Of a DNA stretch of 64,000 nucleotides, positions 46,001-58,589 are shown one piece after another (the stretch's first letter is position 1; every line of letters starts with the position of its first letter). A model generated the notes under the pieces. The model was given only the letters and a program-made list of their open reading frames with translations. It ran no database searches and had not been told where the DNA came from. The translations under genes and the position numbers were made by a program. The DNA comes from Galaxea fascicularis. Its lineage: Eukaryota > Cnidaria > Anthozoa > Scleractinia > Euphylliidae. The DNA is taken from contig OX419337.1 in NCBI GenBank assembly GCA_948470475.1, positions 25,468,791-25,532,790 on the forward strand, written 5' to 3'.

Positions 46001-49000
46001 TTTACTGACAGTAAGCGACGTTTCGACTCCGAGTTGACATCTACTGACATTGCCAAATTCTCCCGACTATGATGAACGGTTCCGCTCAGATTGTCGAAAC
46101 TGAAAACGTCAGTCAATGACACCAAAAACAGTTCTTCTCATGACTACAACGGGACTTCACTGAGTTGACAAGCAAAATCACTTACCACGTAGATTCCACC
46201 GTGAAGTCCACTATGTATTCTGTTACAACGAACGATGGGGTTACTTTTGGTTCTTATCTGAATACCAGCCAGTGCATTGTCTAAAATACAACGCCGAGAG
46301 TTAATCCATATCAGGAGAGACCAACACTCCATAATATTTACGCATGACGCTCATCAGAGACTAAGACAAATTTAAACTTACCATGAATATTGTTTCCTTC
46401 AATCAATCCCTTTCCTTCACCAAAAACATAAACTCCTGAAATGGAAATAAACACCACGCAGTGATAATGCAGTGCACTGGTAAGGCTAAATTCTTGGCAA
46501 AGAAACTTCAGAAAGGGGGCCAAAGAAACGAAAGAGCGCGTGACAAGTTCAGAAAATTGATGATCTAGGGAAAGTAGAACAGAAAAGCCTTCTAACCTCC
46601 TTGTTGTCCATCATAAATTTCGTTGTTTCTAAAGAGAGACAGAAAAAACACTGAACTTTAACAGTAAGTTAAGAACATTACACGAGGAAATTACGTCTAC
46701 GTTATCTTGTATACATCGCCTCGTTAGGCATGTAGTCTGTTGTAGATGAAAGATGATACTCTTGAAACAGGACGTTTCAGAGTGAGAACTATTTGCCAGA
46801 TAGGTTAAGCACTTTTGATTACAGGCTAAAACGCAGGGGCCGGTTCTTGAAAGGTGTAATAACTATTCCAGGATTAAATGTGCCTTACTTAGTTATTTAT
46901 CCCTGGAATAGAGTTATTACACCTGGCCACACGTTTCTGGTGAGTTTGACGGACATGCATGTATATGTAACCCGGGTACTGGAATTTTTTTTTTTATACA
47001 TAAAGCAGTTTGTGATTGAAAACCGAAAGTAATTTAGTCCACCCTATGTTTGGTCAGCAAAGCTCGCGTCAGTTCTTCAAACATTTATACCAGCCATGAA
47101 AAGAAAAGAAAGATGGCATGCTAAAGATTCATCATGGTTTTCTTATAATAATGTCTTACTTTATTGTAGGATTGCTTTGCGAAGTTATCCACACACCAGC
47201 GTAAGTGTTGGAATAGATCTTATTTTCAAGGAATTCTCCACGAGCCTGTGATTCAAAGAACAAAAGTCGTTCAGACAGTTATCTCAGTCAGTTATTATCT
47301 TTGGTTGGTGGCTCGTTTTGTTACTGAGCATGTCCTCTACGCATCTCTAGATTGCCCCAGGATCATGACACGTATAGGGTTTCTTGAGGCGCAATAGTGC
47401 ACCGTTAGTAAGGCCTCACCGGATTGGTAGAAAAATAATAGACAATCAAACCGATGGAGCCTGGCCCTAATTCAATAGAGCTGCATTCTATGAAGATTCT
47501 GTGAAATTAGACGTTCAAAGAGGTAAAGCCCCACCCTTCTAAAGAACGATGCTTCGTTAAACGCTGGTGGTTTTGAGTGGTTTGTAAGTACGCGGGAAAA
47601 GCAGGTCTTAACGGAGATACTGGATTCCAAAAGAAGATAATCCAGTTTTAAATTAGAAATCCTTGCTTTTAAGTATTTAAAAGTTTTTTAGCCCAAATGT
47701 TGTTTAATTATCTTTTGAAAAACCGTTGCTGAAGCTGACTAAAGATGGTATACAGAAGTAAACCAAGACGATGTACTTACGTCATCATGGCAATAAATGC
47801 CGCCCGTCATTCCATGGTGAACTTTACACCCAACAACGGTAGGATTTGCTCCGGAGCGAATCTCAAACCCAGCAATGCGATTGTTGTAGACATCGTTTCC
47901 TTCATAATAGCCCTTAAAGAGAGAAGAAAGAAAGCACGAGGATTATTTAAGCGGACAAGAAGCTCGAAACGTCATGGCATGTGGTTGACTCTAAAGTCGA
48001 CGGTTAAAACAGTTCAGTTTAGAACGATGAGGACCGTTAATAACCCAAGAAAACGCTGGCGCCGTTTGATGTCAGCACATATCGCATGAACTGAAGCGTC
48101 TTGTTATACGTCTTATCGCCAGCTAAATGCTCTCAATAATATTTGGAAAAAACATTGACAATTTGATTGTTTTCAACCACAATATTTCTCTTAAGTTCGA
48201 CTGTTTTCAAACTGTGGCTTACAACAGAATTAAGATTTAAGTATGAGTGGGAGATCCTAAAAGTTATTCAGTGTTGGTTACTGTAGTAGTACAAACCACG
48301 GATATCAGAAAACAACCAAACAAACTAACAAAACAAGACAAAAACAATCAAATTTAAGACGGAAGTTACCGCGAGTAAGGGAACTTTATTTCAAAGGGCA
48401 CGTTGAAACATGTTTAGTTCATTTCATGCCAAGCAAAGACCAAACTCACTCACCAGCCCGTAGTCAAAGATGAAGAAGCCGACATCTCTTCCGTGATGAA
48501 CTTTATTTCTTCTCATCACAGGACTGGCATGATTTCGGACCCAAACGCCCGCTAACTTGACGTTTGTTATCTCACAGTCTTCGTATGTGCCCTGTAAAAA
48601 TAACACGAAGTTGAAATCCTCTCAGTGGCAAGATTTCCTTTAAACTGACCACTGTGGTCTAGAGTTTGGTTGCTCTATGGCAACTAGCGTGCGTCGCAGA
48701 CAATGAACACGCTACCGGTGCACATGTAGGTTGTCACCTTAGACAAACAATTCATCTGTACCTGCCATTTACACAATAACAACGTGAAATTACCAAATTT
48801 CGACTAGAACGTAAACGCTCGACAGAGGATTTTTTCCATGTCTTTTCTCTACTTCGATATGTACATACGACATTTAGTTCCTGGGGAACTCCCCCAAACA
48901 CAGAGTTGGAAGAATTGTGAAATAGTTACAATAACCGACGAAGATATTTTAATTTGAAAATTAAGTTTTTTACTGCGGTAGCCGTCGTTTTTGCTTAGGC

Positions 49001-52000
49001 TCTCTCTTTTCCAATATGGACTGTCAAGCTTATCCCCTCTAACACGATTTTTATCGTATATTGTAAGTGCTATAGATACAAAACAAAAACATGTTAAACG
49101 CAATAGTCTATTGACTTTTTAACCCCTACAATCAAACTTTCAATTCTCATTTGCTGCTCCTACATATTTCCTATGGAAGATGTGGTGAGAGGTTGTTAAA
49201 ATATCACTGAGGCAAATTCATCTTGTATATCGTGTCCTTAATTCTCGTGACCACTCTGTTTTATCAAGCGTTGATATTACAAGGAGAAATTTGATGTTGA
49301 TCACTCTTAGGGTCCTCTTACCTGTGCACCATCCGTAACAAAGACGCCAACATTTTCAGAGTCCGATATAAGACATTGGGAGAGAGTAGGCCTGGCCCCC
49401 CGACCATGCACATAAACCGTTGCACCAGCTTCCAGGGAAAAAAGAGACAAATGCATAACAATAATTACTGGTACATGTAACTTAACTCACCCATTTTGTA
49501 AAATATTTTGTTTCAAAAAGGAAAACAAAACATAGATCTCACCCCCTCCCCACCACCCCCCCAACGACCAAACCTTCCAGCCCACGAATGAATGTCCATT
49601 ATTTCACCCCTCCCTTGAAACCACACATGACTGTAATTAACGAGTGAAGGGCTTTCTACAAACGCCTATTTTACCTTTGGGCCTTAAAATACACTCAAGT
49701 TTCTCTATAAATAGTTTGCTCTACAGTACTTTGGCATACAGAATGGTAGGCATGTCATATTATTGAATTCCACTTTCATTTTGCGATTTCAAGACCTGGA
49801 TTCAGCAAATTAGCATATGACTTAAGCTTGAAACTGAACCATCTGAAGTGATTGGCAGTGATAGCATCCCATTTTGTATGCCTTAAATCTTATTTCACAT
49901 TTTAAGTAAACTTTCGAATCCAGTCATTAAGTGTCAACTGACTGTGGTGGTTTCCGTACAGTGAAACTGCCTCAAACATCCAATGATGATGTGTATTGAC
50001 CTGTTAAACCCTAATATCAAAATTTCAATTCTCATAAGTTTCCCCATACACATTTCCTATAGAAGTAGTAGGACGAAATTGTAAAAATATCAACCAAATT
50101 CATCTTGTGTGATCTTGTCCTTAATTCTCGCTAAAGGCAGAAACTGGTCTACATTTAAGAGACAAGTCATTGTAACATTGTAATAAATTATTGTTTCTTT
50201 ATTTTGTGCCCTTATACATTTTCAAATTGTTTGTGAAGACTAGTCTACAGACCATTTGCCCCACAAAATGAGTAAACCAAAAGAAAGTTTAAAATAAAAT
50301 TGTTTACCTGTAGCAAGACTGGTGAGCTTGCAATTGTAGATGGTGGGAGAGCATTCATCGACCACCTCAACACAGCCAGATCTGATTGGTTGAGTTTCAC
50401 TACTGGGCCAATTCTGTTAATAACAAGGTAGCAGTTTACTTCCAGTATATCTAAAAATTATATAATCAATAGGACAGGGATACTGAGTGATTGAAGGGCT
50501 GAGAGCATAACTGACCTATGTCGAATTTTAGGTAGTTTTTCGATTTCGCTCGGATTTGTCCACGCAAAATCGAAAAACGACCTAAAATTCAATGTAGGTC
50601 AGTTATGCTCTCAGCCCTTCAATTAATGCCACCAATCAATTTATCCTGACTCAGGAACATATTTATGTGAAACGTTTACTACAGATTCCTGTCCTTGCAC
50701 TGAGAAGTTTTATCTCAGAGAAAAAAAGAACAACATTTCCAAATACCAATTCAATCAGTGGAGTATTCCAAGTCAGCCCTGGCCAGTACCTCTGACAATA
50801 ATCCCTTTAACTCCCAGAAGTGATCACCATATACATTCTCCTTATAACATCAGTGCATTATCCAGTAGACAGGTGGTGAGAATAGACAAATGTATCAGCC
50901 AGAGGGTACTATCTTGATATAACTCCAAATTCTCTTAACTAATATACAAGGAACTGCATAGCAGCTAGATAGGCGATTAAATAATCAGATCTTGGGAGTT
51001 ACAGAGTTTATGGAAGCTATTGCTATTTATGCCAGTGGCCAACATTGTAAACCCACAACTTAAATAATACACACAAACACAATGTGGGGATAACCACAAA
51101 ACAAACCTTTATAGTCACATGCCCTAAGAACGCACATGATGAACCAGATGTAAAACTCACAACCGTTGACGAACTTGATTGAATAACTATTCCATCACTT
51201 TTACCATAAGCTGTCAAATAAATATAAGATAAACAAGAAAAACGTCTGAGCAAATGATGTCTCTTTCTATGCATACTATACATAAACCATAATGCATTAT
51301 TATTACAAAGGTTGCCAGAGACTCTGATTTCCTTTTCAGTTGACTTTTCGCCTGTTGCAAAGCAACTTGCACACACATGCATACACAAAGCATTTTTACA
51401 TCATCTCATACACCACACATATAGAGCAACATCAATCATTTTAACAACGCTACTCATCACCAAGCAATGTACTGTAGAGAAACGTGTGGTTCCAGATATA
51501 GTCTGAGTATCAGGCTTTTCTGATATTGGCAAAGGGAAATGCAGGGATCTCCCTAGCTCCCTCCCACCTCAGGGCAGACTGATACTCGGTGGGAGGGGTG
51601 TGGAAGAGGACAAGTGGATCAAAAGTCCCGGGCTTCCCTTACTTGCTCTCTCACCTTCCATACCTTTTCCTTCACATTGATCCCAACCCCAATAAATCTA
51701 TTCTCCCCTACTTCCCATTCCTTTTGAACTCCCACTTCTTGCCCTCCCCTCCCCTATCCTCCTGTACCCCTCCCCCTCCCTATTCTCTTGAGCACTCACC
51801 CACTACTCCCACTTCATTAAAAAGCCAATGTGCAGTCCCAGAAAATATCCATTAACCCACCTCATGGACAGTCAATAGAAATTCCAAGGGGGAGGGGTGT
51901 AGCAAAAGAAAATGTTTTTGAAGAAAATTTGTAAAAAGTTGGAATTTCTGAGGGGATGGAGGGTTTCAAGATTCCAAAAACCTGAGCAAGGTTCAAGAAG

Positions 52001-55000
52001 TTTAAAATGGCATCAATGTATTAAAGGTTTCTTTACCTGCTCCAATAATGGAAATGGGTCTTTTGATTGACAGGTGCTCATCATACACGCCACCATGAAC
52101 TATAACAACACCATCCTTTTGCACAGCTTCCAGAGCTTCAGTTATTGTTTCATGATACTGACAACAGGAAGAGCATAGTTACATTAACTTTTTAGGGCAG
52201 GGTGTCAACAAGGAAATTCCCACTGCTCCCACCAAACCTTTATAAAGTTTCAATATTAATTTGTTGGGTCATGTCGCTGACCTTGTAGGATTTTTGACCT
52301 GAGATACCTTACTTACAGGGGCATTGGTAGAGAAATCTAATTTATACAAAGGGATAGCAATATAAGTCAGTGCTTAATGTGTTGAGAGATTACAGTAGTG
52401 TTAATTAACAATTATTGGATGAGATTGAGCATGATAGTGATAATTATCAAGGCCAAAGATTGTGTTATCCGCCAAAGCTGAAGCGGATAACACAAACTGA
52501 GGCCTTGATAATTATCGCTATCACGCGAAAACCGAATCCAATAATTGTTTTATTATGCATATTCCTGAGCTGCACTGGCAACTCTGCCATAACAAAACTG
52601 ATCAAACTGCTGGTTAGTGTATTAGTTGACGTCACTTCCACATGCATAAAACAATTGTCTGTAGCTATGACGTCAATTCTATGTATATAAAAACTATGGT
52701 CTGTAGGTATGACGTAAGAGAAACAGAGCTAGCAAAAATTAGCTGCGTGCTTATAGCCAATCAAAATCGAGCTGGTGACACCAATGTATAATAATTGGTT
52801 TTACAGTGCCCATAATAAATTTTCTTATTTTCTCATAACATTATGAATCTAAACATCACCAAATGAACTTCCGCGAAAGTTATTTTTTGATTTGAACAAA
52901 CCACAATTTTTTAATAACTTTTTCCATTAACTTTCATTTTGCTCCACCATTTGTATTACCAGTAGTCTCATCTCGGTTCTTCTTGGTCTAGCAGGAGTTG
53001 TGATGTATGTTCAGGAACAGGTGACTTTAGTCTTGATCTTATCTGTTTAATTCTCTACTGGGGAATCTGATGAAGTTTGGATATGGTCTGGAGATTTTTT
53101 GCTAACTCTAGCTCAAGTGAGACTTGTAAACTTACCACTATTTTTCTGCCTTTAAACCTTTCAGGACTAAGTTTCATCTGTTTTGCTACAGCAGGATGAA
53201 CATGGTGTGCATGATACAATGAGCTAAGACACTTCTTCCAGCAAAGATCGCCTTCTGGTTCTACTTCAATGTAAACACCTTCAAACGTTTTCACCAATGG
53301 CTTCCTCATCTCAAATATTTGACCATAGAGAGATCGCCTGTAATGACACAAGTCAGAAGTGAAAGGGTGATTCATGGCTCGTTTTTAGAGAGAAAAGTAC
53401 TAAAGTACATAGATCAGATTTTAATGCTATCACAAGTCAGTGATTTCAAAAATTAAAATGAATAATGCTGTCACTACTGCAAAAATTATTAGTACATGTA
53501 ACATCTCTTCCTATAATTATGCATTAAATAACTCCCACTGCCTACCATAAGCACCCATCTTGGCATATAGTGTTGAGCCGGGAACATGTTTGCGCCATTC
53601 GACACAGGTCTCTCTCTTGCAGATAGGAACATATAAGCAGCAATACTTCATCTGGGAAGGCCTCAATATAACAATCAGTATGACCTACAACAAGAAAGAG
53701 TTATTAGCATATATCAAGAGCTAATAATAATCAAGCACAAATATTCAAATAGTACTGTTATATTCTTTTAGCAAAAGTTATTATAAACATTAAACATCAA
53801 ATATTCAAATAGCAGCTCTGATTTCAATTATTCTTGGTGCCCTGTAGCAGTTAAGATCAGAGTTCCCACATGCTTTTTGCATTTTTTTTTTACATCCAAA
53901 CCCTGATTGAATGCTAATCCATACTAGGATACCCAGCATGATGTGAGTAGAAATATTGTCACTGAACCCCAGAGTTGTCACATTTAGGGGTAACAAAAAA
54001 TAGCTTTGATTTCTAAATTGTCACACGTTTGGTCACTTTTGCCAAGGATTTGCATTACCGGTGACCGGTAATGAACAGTAACAGGTCATTTATCAGTCCA
54101 AATTCAAGCAAGATGGGTCAGATGTCAAATTCCAAAGATATGTACATTTGGGGATAACAGTCTCGGTAATTTTAGGGAAAAGGAATAACGGCCCCCAGAA
54201 TTTTAGGGATAAGGGATGACTAAACCCCCCCCTAACAGGGCCTCACAAAATTGTTCCCAACAACCACTGATCAAATCATTTTCCATGATGCATGATTAAT
54301 ACTGGTCTATTTAAAATATCCCAGAAAAGAAATAAACTGCATAAGCATGATACTGCCATGTTTGATAACCCTTTATGCTCCAACATCAACATGCACATTC
54401 TCCACACCATTTGATATATATTTTTATGCCTCTGGTTGGGAGAATTTGTTTATAAATGTACATCAAGACATAATTTTAGGCTGGTTATCATTGCCTACAG
54501 TGTATATGACATGCATGTTATAAAAGCAGTGAGGCTGTGAGAAGAAGTTACGTGCTCGTTATCAATAAGGGTTAAAGGTTTTGGAAAATACATGTATGGC
54601 TGTCACATGTGAAATGAATTTTGCTCGAGTACAAAAATGATTGACAGCAACTGAAATTCATTCAGCCCTCCGAGAATGTTAACAAAAAGAGAAATAGCCG
54701 GACATAACTTTATTAGGGATGAAAACTGCATTCTACCACAGATAATTACAATATGCAGGCAGGCCCAATTTTTATATTTCTGTTTTCTGTCATCTTACAG
54801 TAAGGTTATAAATATGAAAACACTATTCCAATCAGACGTTTTCTCCAAGACACTTATATGTCATTAAGATCCTGAATTGTGTCAATAACAATTAAATATT
54901 CACATGATCAAGTGTACAGATGTGGTAAAGAAAATTTATCATGTGACCAGGTCCGTGACTTAAAGCTTATCGATCACAAGTTCTGAATTGTTTTCAAACA

Positions 55001-55993
55001 TGTAGCTTAGCGATCACCATGTAACTGCAATGACAAGTATAATTAAGCTTGCATAAACCTTAACCATTTTTTTTCTTTTTAATTTGGATCTAGTAAATTT
55101 AAATTATGGCGTCCACGTTTTACAACCAACGGTTGGACAATTTGCATAGCTTTCTTTTCAATTCTTTCGTGACAGACACAATACGAGCCTCCTTCGAGTT
55201 AAAAAGGGCACGTGGAGGACACGTTCAACAAAGAGATTGGAAATAAAAGACTACAACAAAGAGATGTCGCTTACAAATCGCACAATTAATCCAATAAAGC
55301 TTCGAGGAAATCAATTTCGAAGAAGAAAAAACTGCGTATCTTACCTCGCTGTGGAGCAGAATATTTATTTCTGGAGTTCATTCGGTTGCAAGATCTAGAA
55401 CTTCTGCGACTTGTAGTCATTAAACTCCGTGGGCTTGGACATGTTTTATCTCGATTTCTTGCCAAATACGATAGGGTTGACTGAAAAAAATCGAATCAAG
55501 CGTTAAGTTGGAAACTTATGCCTGGGTACTTTTTGTTGAGGTATCGAAATATCAAATAAAAATGACATTAAAACCACTCTTTCTGGAGAAGCGCTTAAAT
55601 TATAAAAAGATTCGAAGCCAGACGTGCCAAAATATTGATAATGATCGATAGACTCACTTCTAAACACATGTCAGATTTCTTCTCCGACAATTTTTTTTCC
55701 ACAGCACAATCTTTTTCCTCCATCAAAGGATCTTTGGTGTTGCATTTCCTCGGCGTTTTGCCTCTCCCTGTAAAGACAAAAGAACAGGAATAGCAATCGG
55801 TTAGTTCATAAAATCTGCCGTTAATACCGCGTTAACCGCGTCTTGACCTAAAGCAAACATGGCCGTTTTAAACTCGGATCGCGTTGAAAACAAAATCGTC
55901 CTTACCCAAATTGCTGTTGCGAGTATTTGAGGAGATCGCTTTGGTTTTACGGTAGTATTCGGTGCAAAGCCTTGGCTTTTTCGAGGAAGACAT
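40041..55993 (-). CDS. FBXO11: FBXO11 orthologue: F-box / beta-helix / UBR-finger E3 substrate receptor, 26 coding exons
   Basis: Exons in transcript order: 55993-55906, 55767-55658, 55480-55345, 53684-53546, 53337-53136, 52157-52037, 51210-51107, 50413-50309, 49428-49322, 48591-48454, 47912-47781, 47245-47160, 46628-46597, 46435-46382, 46280-46186, 45564-45489, 45016-44970, 42940-42855, 42748-42672, 42304-42161, 41824-41783, 41596-41504, 41367-41284, 41212-41104, 40922-40824, 40212-40041. Phases agree, except that exon 8 counts one base short by my reckoning. The product is about 892 residues. An F-box ([13 protein letters not shown]) is in exon 4. Exons 6-24 encode parallel beta-helix repeats such as [17 protein letters not shown]. 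Exons 25-26 encode a UBR-type zinc finger ([29 protein letters not shown]). Known family role: substrate receptor of an SCF ubiquitin ligase. The start is the first ATG ([10 protein letters not shown]). Several introns carry MITEs. Confidence 0.95.
42941..44969. other. Large FBXO11 intron 17
   Basis: About 2 kb of AT-rich sequence between two beta-helix exons. I see no additional exon, repeat structure or RNA gene in it. Confidence 0.5.
45762..46003. mobile_element. MITE with 30-bp inverted termini in an FBXO11 intron
   Basis: The ends aaggccggtacacacgaggg (left) and ccctcgtgtgtatcggcctt (right) are inverted. The interior is built from several further gggagc/gctccc palindromes and a perfect 'atatcaaaccagtttgatat'. 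This gives a layered hairpin structure. Confidence 0.8.
46853..46923. repeat. Short hairpin repeat in an FBXO11 intron
   Basis: Arms ggtgtaataactattccagg and cctggaatagagttattacacc pair around a 25-30 base loop. Likely a small MITE. Confidence 0.65.
49111..49316 (-). repeat. Dispersed repeat, full copy with one minisatellite unit
   Basis: On the minus strand it reads ccctaagagtgatcaacatc ... aacgcttgataaaacag ... gtcacgagaattaaggacac ... caagatgaatttgcctcag. The order is the same as left flank, one 21-bp unit and right flank of the 6.5-11.05 kb array. It lies in FBXO11 intron 9. Confidence 0.8.
49997..50131 (-). repeat. Dispersed repeat, truncated copy ending at the minisatellite unit
   Basis: It shares 'atttcaattctcat', 'ttcctat(a/g)gaag' and 'aaattcatcttg' with the 49.1-kb copy. 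It ends with tgatcttgtccttaattctcg (50110-50130), the exact 21-base reverse complement of a common array unit. Homology stops right after the unit. Confidence 0.8.
50491..50622. mobile_element. Palindromic MITE in an FBXO11 intron
   Basis: Arms ttgaagggctgagagcataa and ttatgctctcagcccttcaa pair perfectly at the ends. Pairing continues with few mismatches for about 55 bases each side. Confidence 0.85.
50803..51006 (+). repeat. Dispersed repeat related to the minisatellite host family
   Basis: Begins 'ccctttaactcccagaagtgatcacc' and ends 'cagatcttgggagttaca', with 'ttctccttataacatcag' inside. Its first third resembles the opening of the 49.1-kb repeat, so the two may be branches of one superfamily. 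Confidence 0.5.
51520..51850. repeat. C/T-rich low-complexity tract
   Basis: Runs of ccctcccc and cctcc dominate, within FBXO11 intron 6. No coding signal. Confidence 0.6.
52400..52730. repeat. Second copy of the CRE/TATA-bearing palindromic repeat
   Basis: The same hairpin and body as 2576-2905, including ctgagctgcactggcaactc and tgatcaaactgctggttagt, TGACGTCA sites and a partial 42-bp duplication ending 'ggtctgtaggtatgacgt'. It lies in FBXO11 intron 5, so the family is mobile and not specific to the GPCR gene. Confidence 0.85.
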
Positions 55994-58060
55994 TGTAAGC
56001 TTTTCACGACCACCTCACAGCTGTTTGCTTTTGTTCAACTGTTGTTTTCCTGCGGGGAAATGACGAACTCCCTTTCATCGCTTTGGACCAATCGGATTGC
56101 AAAAGAAACAATGGTGTTCATTTCCTCCAATCAAGTTGCCGCGTACAAGGTCAATGGGACGAAATTCAAAATGCACCGAATTTGGAGTGAAAAACATGAA
56201 AAATCAACACATTTCCCAAAGAAAATTCAGTAATATACCCTCCACCTGTGACTTCGTTTTAAGCCATAAATGCTCCCCTTATATAAACGCTTTCATATTC
56301 TTTTCAGTCCCGCGATTGTTGACCTCACGACTGAACCATCGCACATCGATTTCAATCCCGGAAACATGAAAACTATTTCAATTAAGAAATCCAAGAATGT
56401 AAAGAAAAAAGATAAGCGTAAAAACCGTTGTTCTTAATCCCTATTTTGAGTACTATTCGTGATTGTTGCCTTTTGGTCTGAAAGAAACCACCATCTCGTG
56501 GTGATGAAAGCTACAAAACTGGGCATAGATTGTCCCAATTATGCAACCCTACAACCTCCCTTAATCTTTACATCGGTAAAAATGTTTTGTTTATGTTATT
56601 TGTTTTCCTTAATGTTACCGTAACTACAAAGTTTTCTCACTTTTGCAAGTGAATTGTAATAGTCAAATCGCTTTTGATTTAGTTGTCATTCACAAGTTGT
56701 GTCTGAATCTTTGGTTCGGCGTATGTTCATACAGGTCGGAAAGTTTTTTCAAAATAGATATACCTTTATTTAGACGCTATAGTGTTTTAAGTTTAAAACC
56801 CTATGAGGCTTTTATGGGTTCGTTTATCTACAAAATCAAACATAAATAGGATAAAAGGTGAAATTCCCTTAATTACGTACCTTCCATCGGCATGCAGTTA
56901 AACCAGAAATTCGAGTCTAAAAGAGGAGAAAAGAAACAACATTTTACAATTGTGTGAAAAGATAAAGCTAAAAATAAATGAGATCGTTGTCGCTAAAATC
57001 TATGTCGAACAAATTCAAAGTGAATAGCAGAGGTTTAAAGTTACGATTAACAGGCCAGTGATCATTTCTAATTTGCCACCCCTGTCCACCAAATAAGCCT
57101 GATAAGCCAAATTGGTCTTTAGGCTCATGTCATAGTTTTGGCCAGAGGCTATCTAAGTTTTTTTTCGTTCGGAGAAGGGTAGTTTTCGGGGGTATTTACT
57201 TTTACAACGGGACTTTGGAGCCAGGGTATTTGGGATACGGAATCTTGCAGTATTGATGGTATATTAAATGTTTCTTACCGAGGCTTCCGCCACACCCAAT
57301 GCCCACTTCAGATTTGTTACACTGTCTTATTTCAACAAACGCCTTTAATTTCTCAAGGAGGAAACTTCTGGGATTCCGATTTGCGGTCTAATGACATATT
57401 CGCGTATTCCCAAAACACCGGAAACGGTCTCGGTATTAAAAAAGGCTTTAGCAAGGCGAAAATTAAGGGCTCAATTACTTTAGTTTCCGCCTTTTTCAGT
57501 GGTGACTCTTTAATAACTCTTTCCAAAACAATGAGGTTTGAATAGAAAATCGTTTTGATTATCATTTCATCGATCTAATATATGACTGCAAAAGCGTGCA
57601 AATATCAGAAAACCCTCACACTACAGACTTTTTCATCAATCATTTGATTTGCGGCTCTTTTGCTATTTTTGTTCCTGTAGTTTGAATTTAATTTGTCAAT
57701 TCCGTTATTAACACCGCTGAGAGTACAGATCGTAAGGGTCGCTTACAAGGGGATGAAAGACTTGAGGAATCACCGGGGAAAGCGTTTAATACGCCCCCTT
57801 CCCCCAACTGCCGGGAGATAACTTCGCTGTCACTGCGACATTTGCCAGTCATTTGACGGGGGCGTGATTTAAGGACATCTGAGGGTACTCAGTAGGTCTT
57901 AGTTTTATTGTTTTAAGGGGTTGGGGCGGAATCTCCTGGAGGGGGTTATTGAATACTCCCCCACCCCCAATCCCCACTCCCCAATTCCCGAGGTATTGGG
58001 CTAATTCACTGCCATATTTGCCGACTTTTTGAGGAAAGAAGGAGGATTAATGATATCAAA
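55994..58060. other. Region upstream of FBXO11, no gene recognised
   Basis: It includes the probable FBXO11 promoter (just above 55993) and C-rich tracts near 57.8-58.0 kb. A 36-nt exon-like block lies on the minus strand at 56916-56881 with good acceptor (ctcttttag) and donor (gtacgt) signals, possibly a 5' UTR exon of FBXO11. No other gene is seen. Confidence 0.4.
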
Positions 58061-58588
58061 TTTCAAATACCTTTATTGATCCATGGTTTTCTCATGTTAC
58101 ATTAGGTACATCCTTACTTATAAAACACTTTTTACAACAATTCACAACATAAACTATCTTACATGACTACAATAAATTAAGTAAGCCGCTTAACACGAGA
58201 GCTGTGTTTTGATTAAACAATTAGATTAAAAGAAGCCGCTGTAGCCAGCGTGGAAAGATTCTAGAGATCCTGTCTGTCGCAAATGATTTGGCAAAATGTT
58301 CCATAACACCGCACCACCAGTTGGTGCGGGTAAGGGAACAGCAAGTTCATCTTCAGTGTTATGAAGGGAATAGCCAGTAATGGTGATACGCTCGACAAAT
58401 CTCGATCGATGAAAATTGATCGAAGATAATCAGGAGCGAACCCATTTAGGGATAAAACACCATACAAGCTTTCTCCAATTTAACACTTGAAAAATGTATT
58501 CAGTACTGGTATCAAAGGAGGTCAAGAACTCCAGCAGCACGGTTTTGTAGCTTTTGAAGTTTATCTGAAGGAATATAGTGGGCTGCTG
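58060..58588 (-). mobile_element. 5'-truncated LINE 3' end
   Basis: Minus-strand frames read PSDKLQKLQNRAAGVL, then SLNGFAPDYLRSIF, then GGAVLWNILPNHLRQTGSLE. These are the typical C-terminal blocks after the reverse transcriptase of CR1/Jockey-type LINEs ('LQNRAAR', 'PDYL', 'LWNSLP..LR'). Frameshifts and stops separate the blocks. The copy starts within a few bases of the JMJD4 stop codon. It contains an AATAAA at 58077-58072 (minus) that JMJD4 transcripts could use. Confidence 0.8.
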
Positions 58589-58589
58589 T

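Noticed and set aside
51589..51855. A proline-rich frame of 88 codons
   Set aside because: It comes from C/T-rich low-complexity sequence within an FBXO11 intron.
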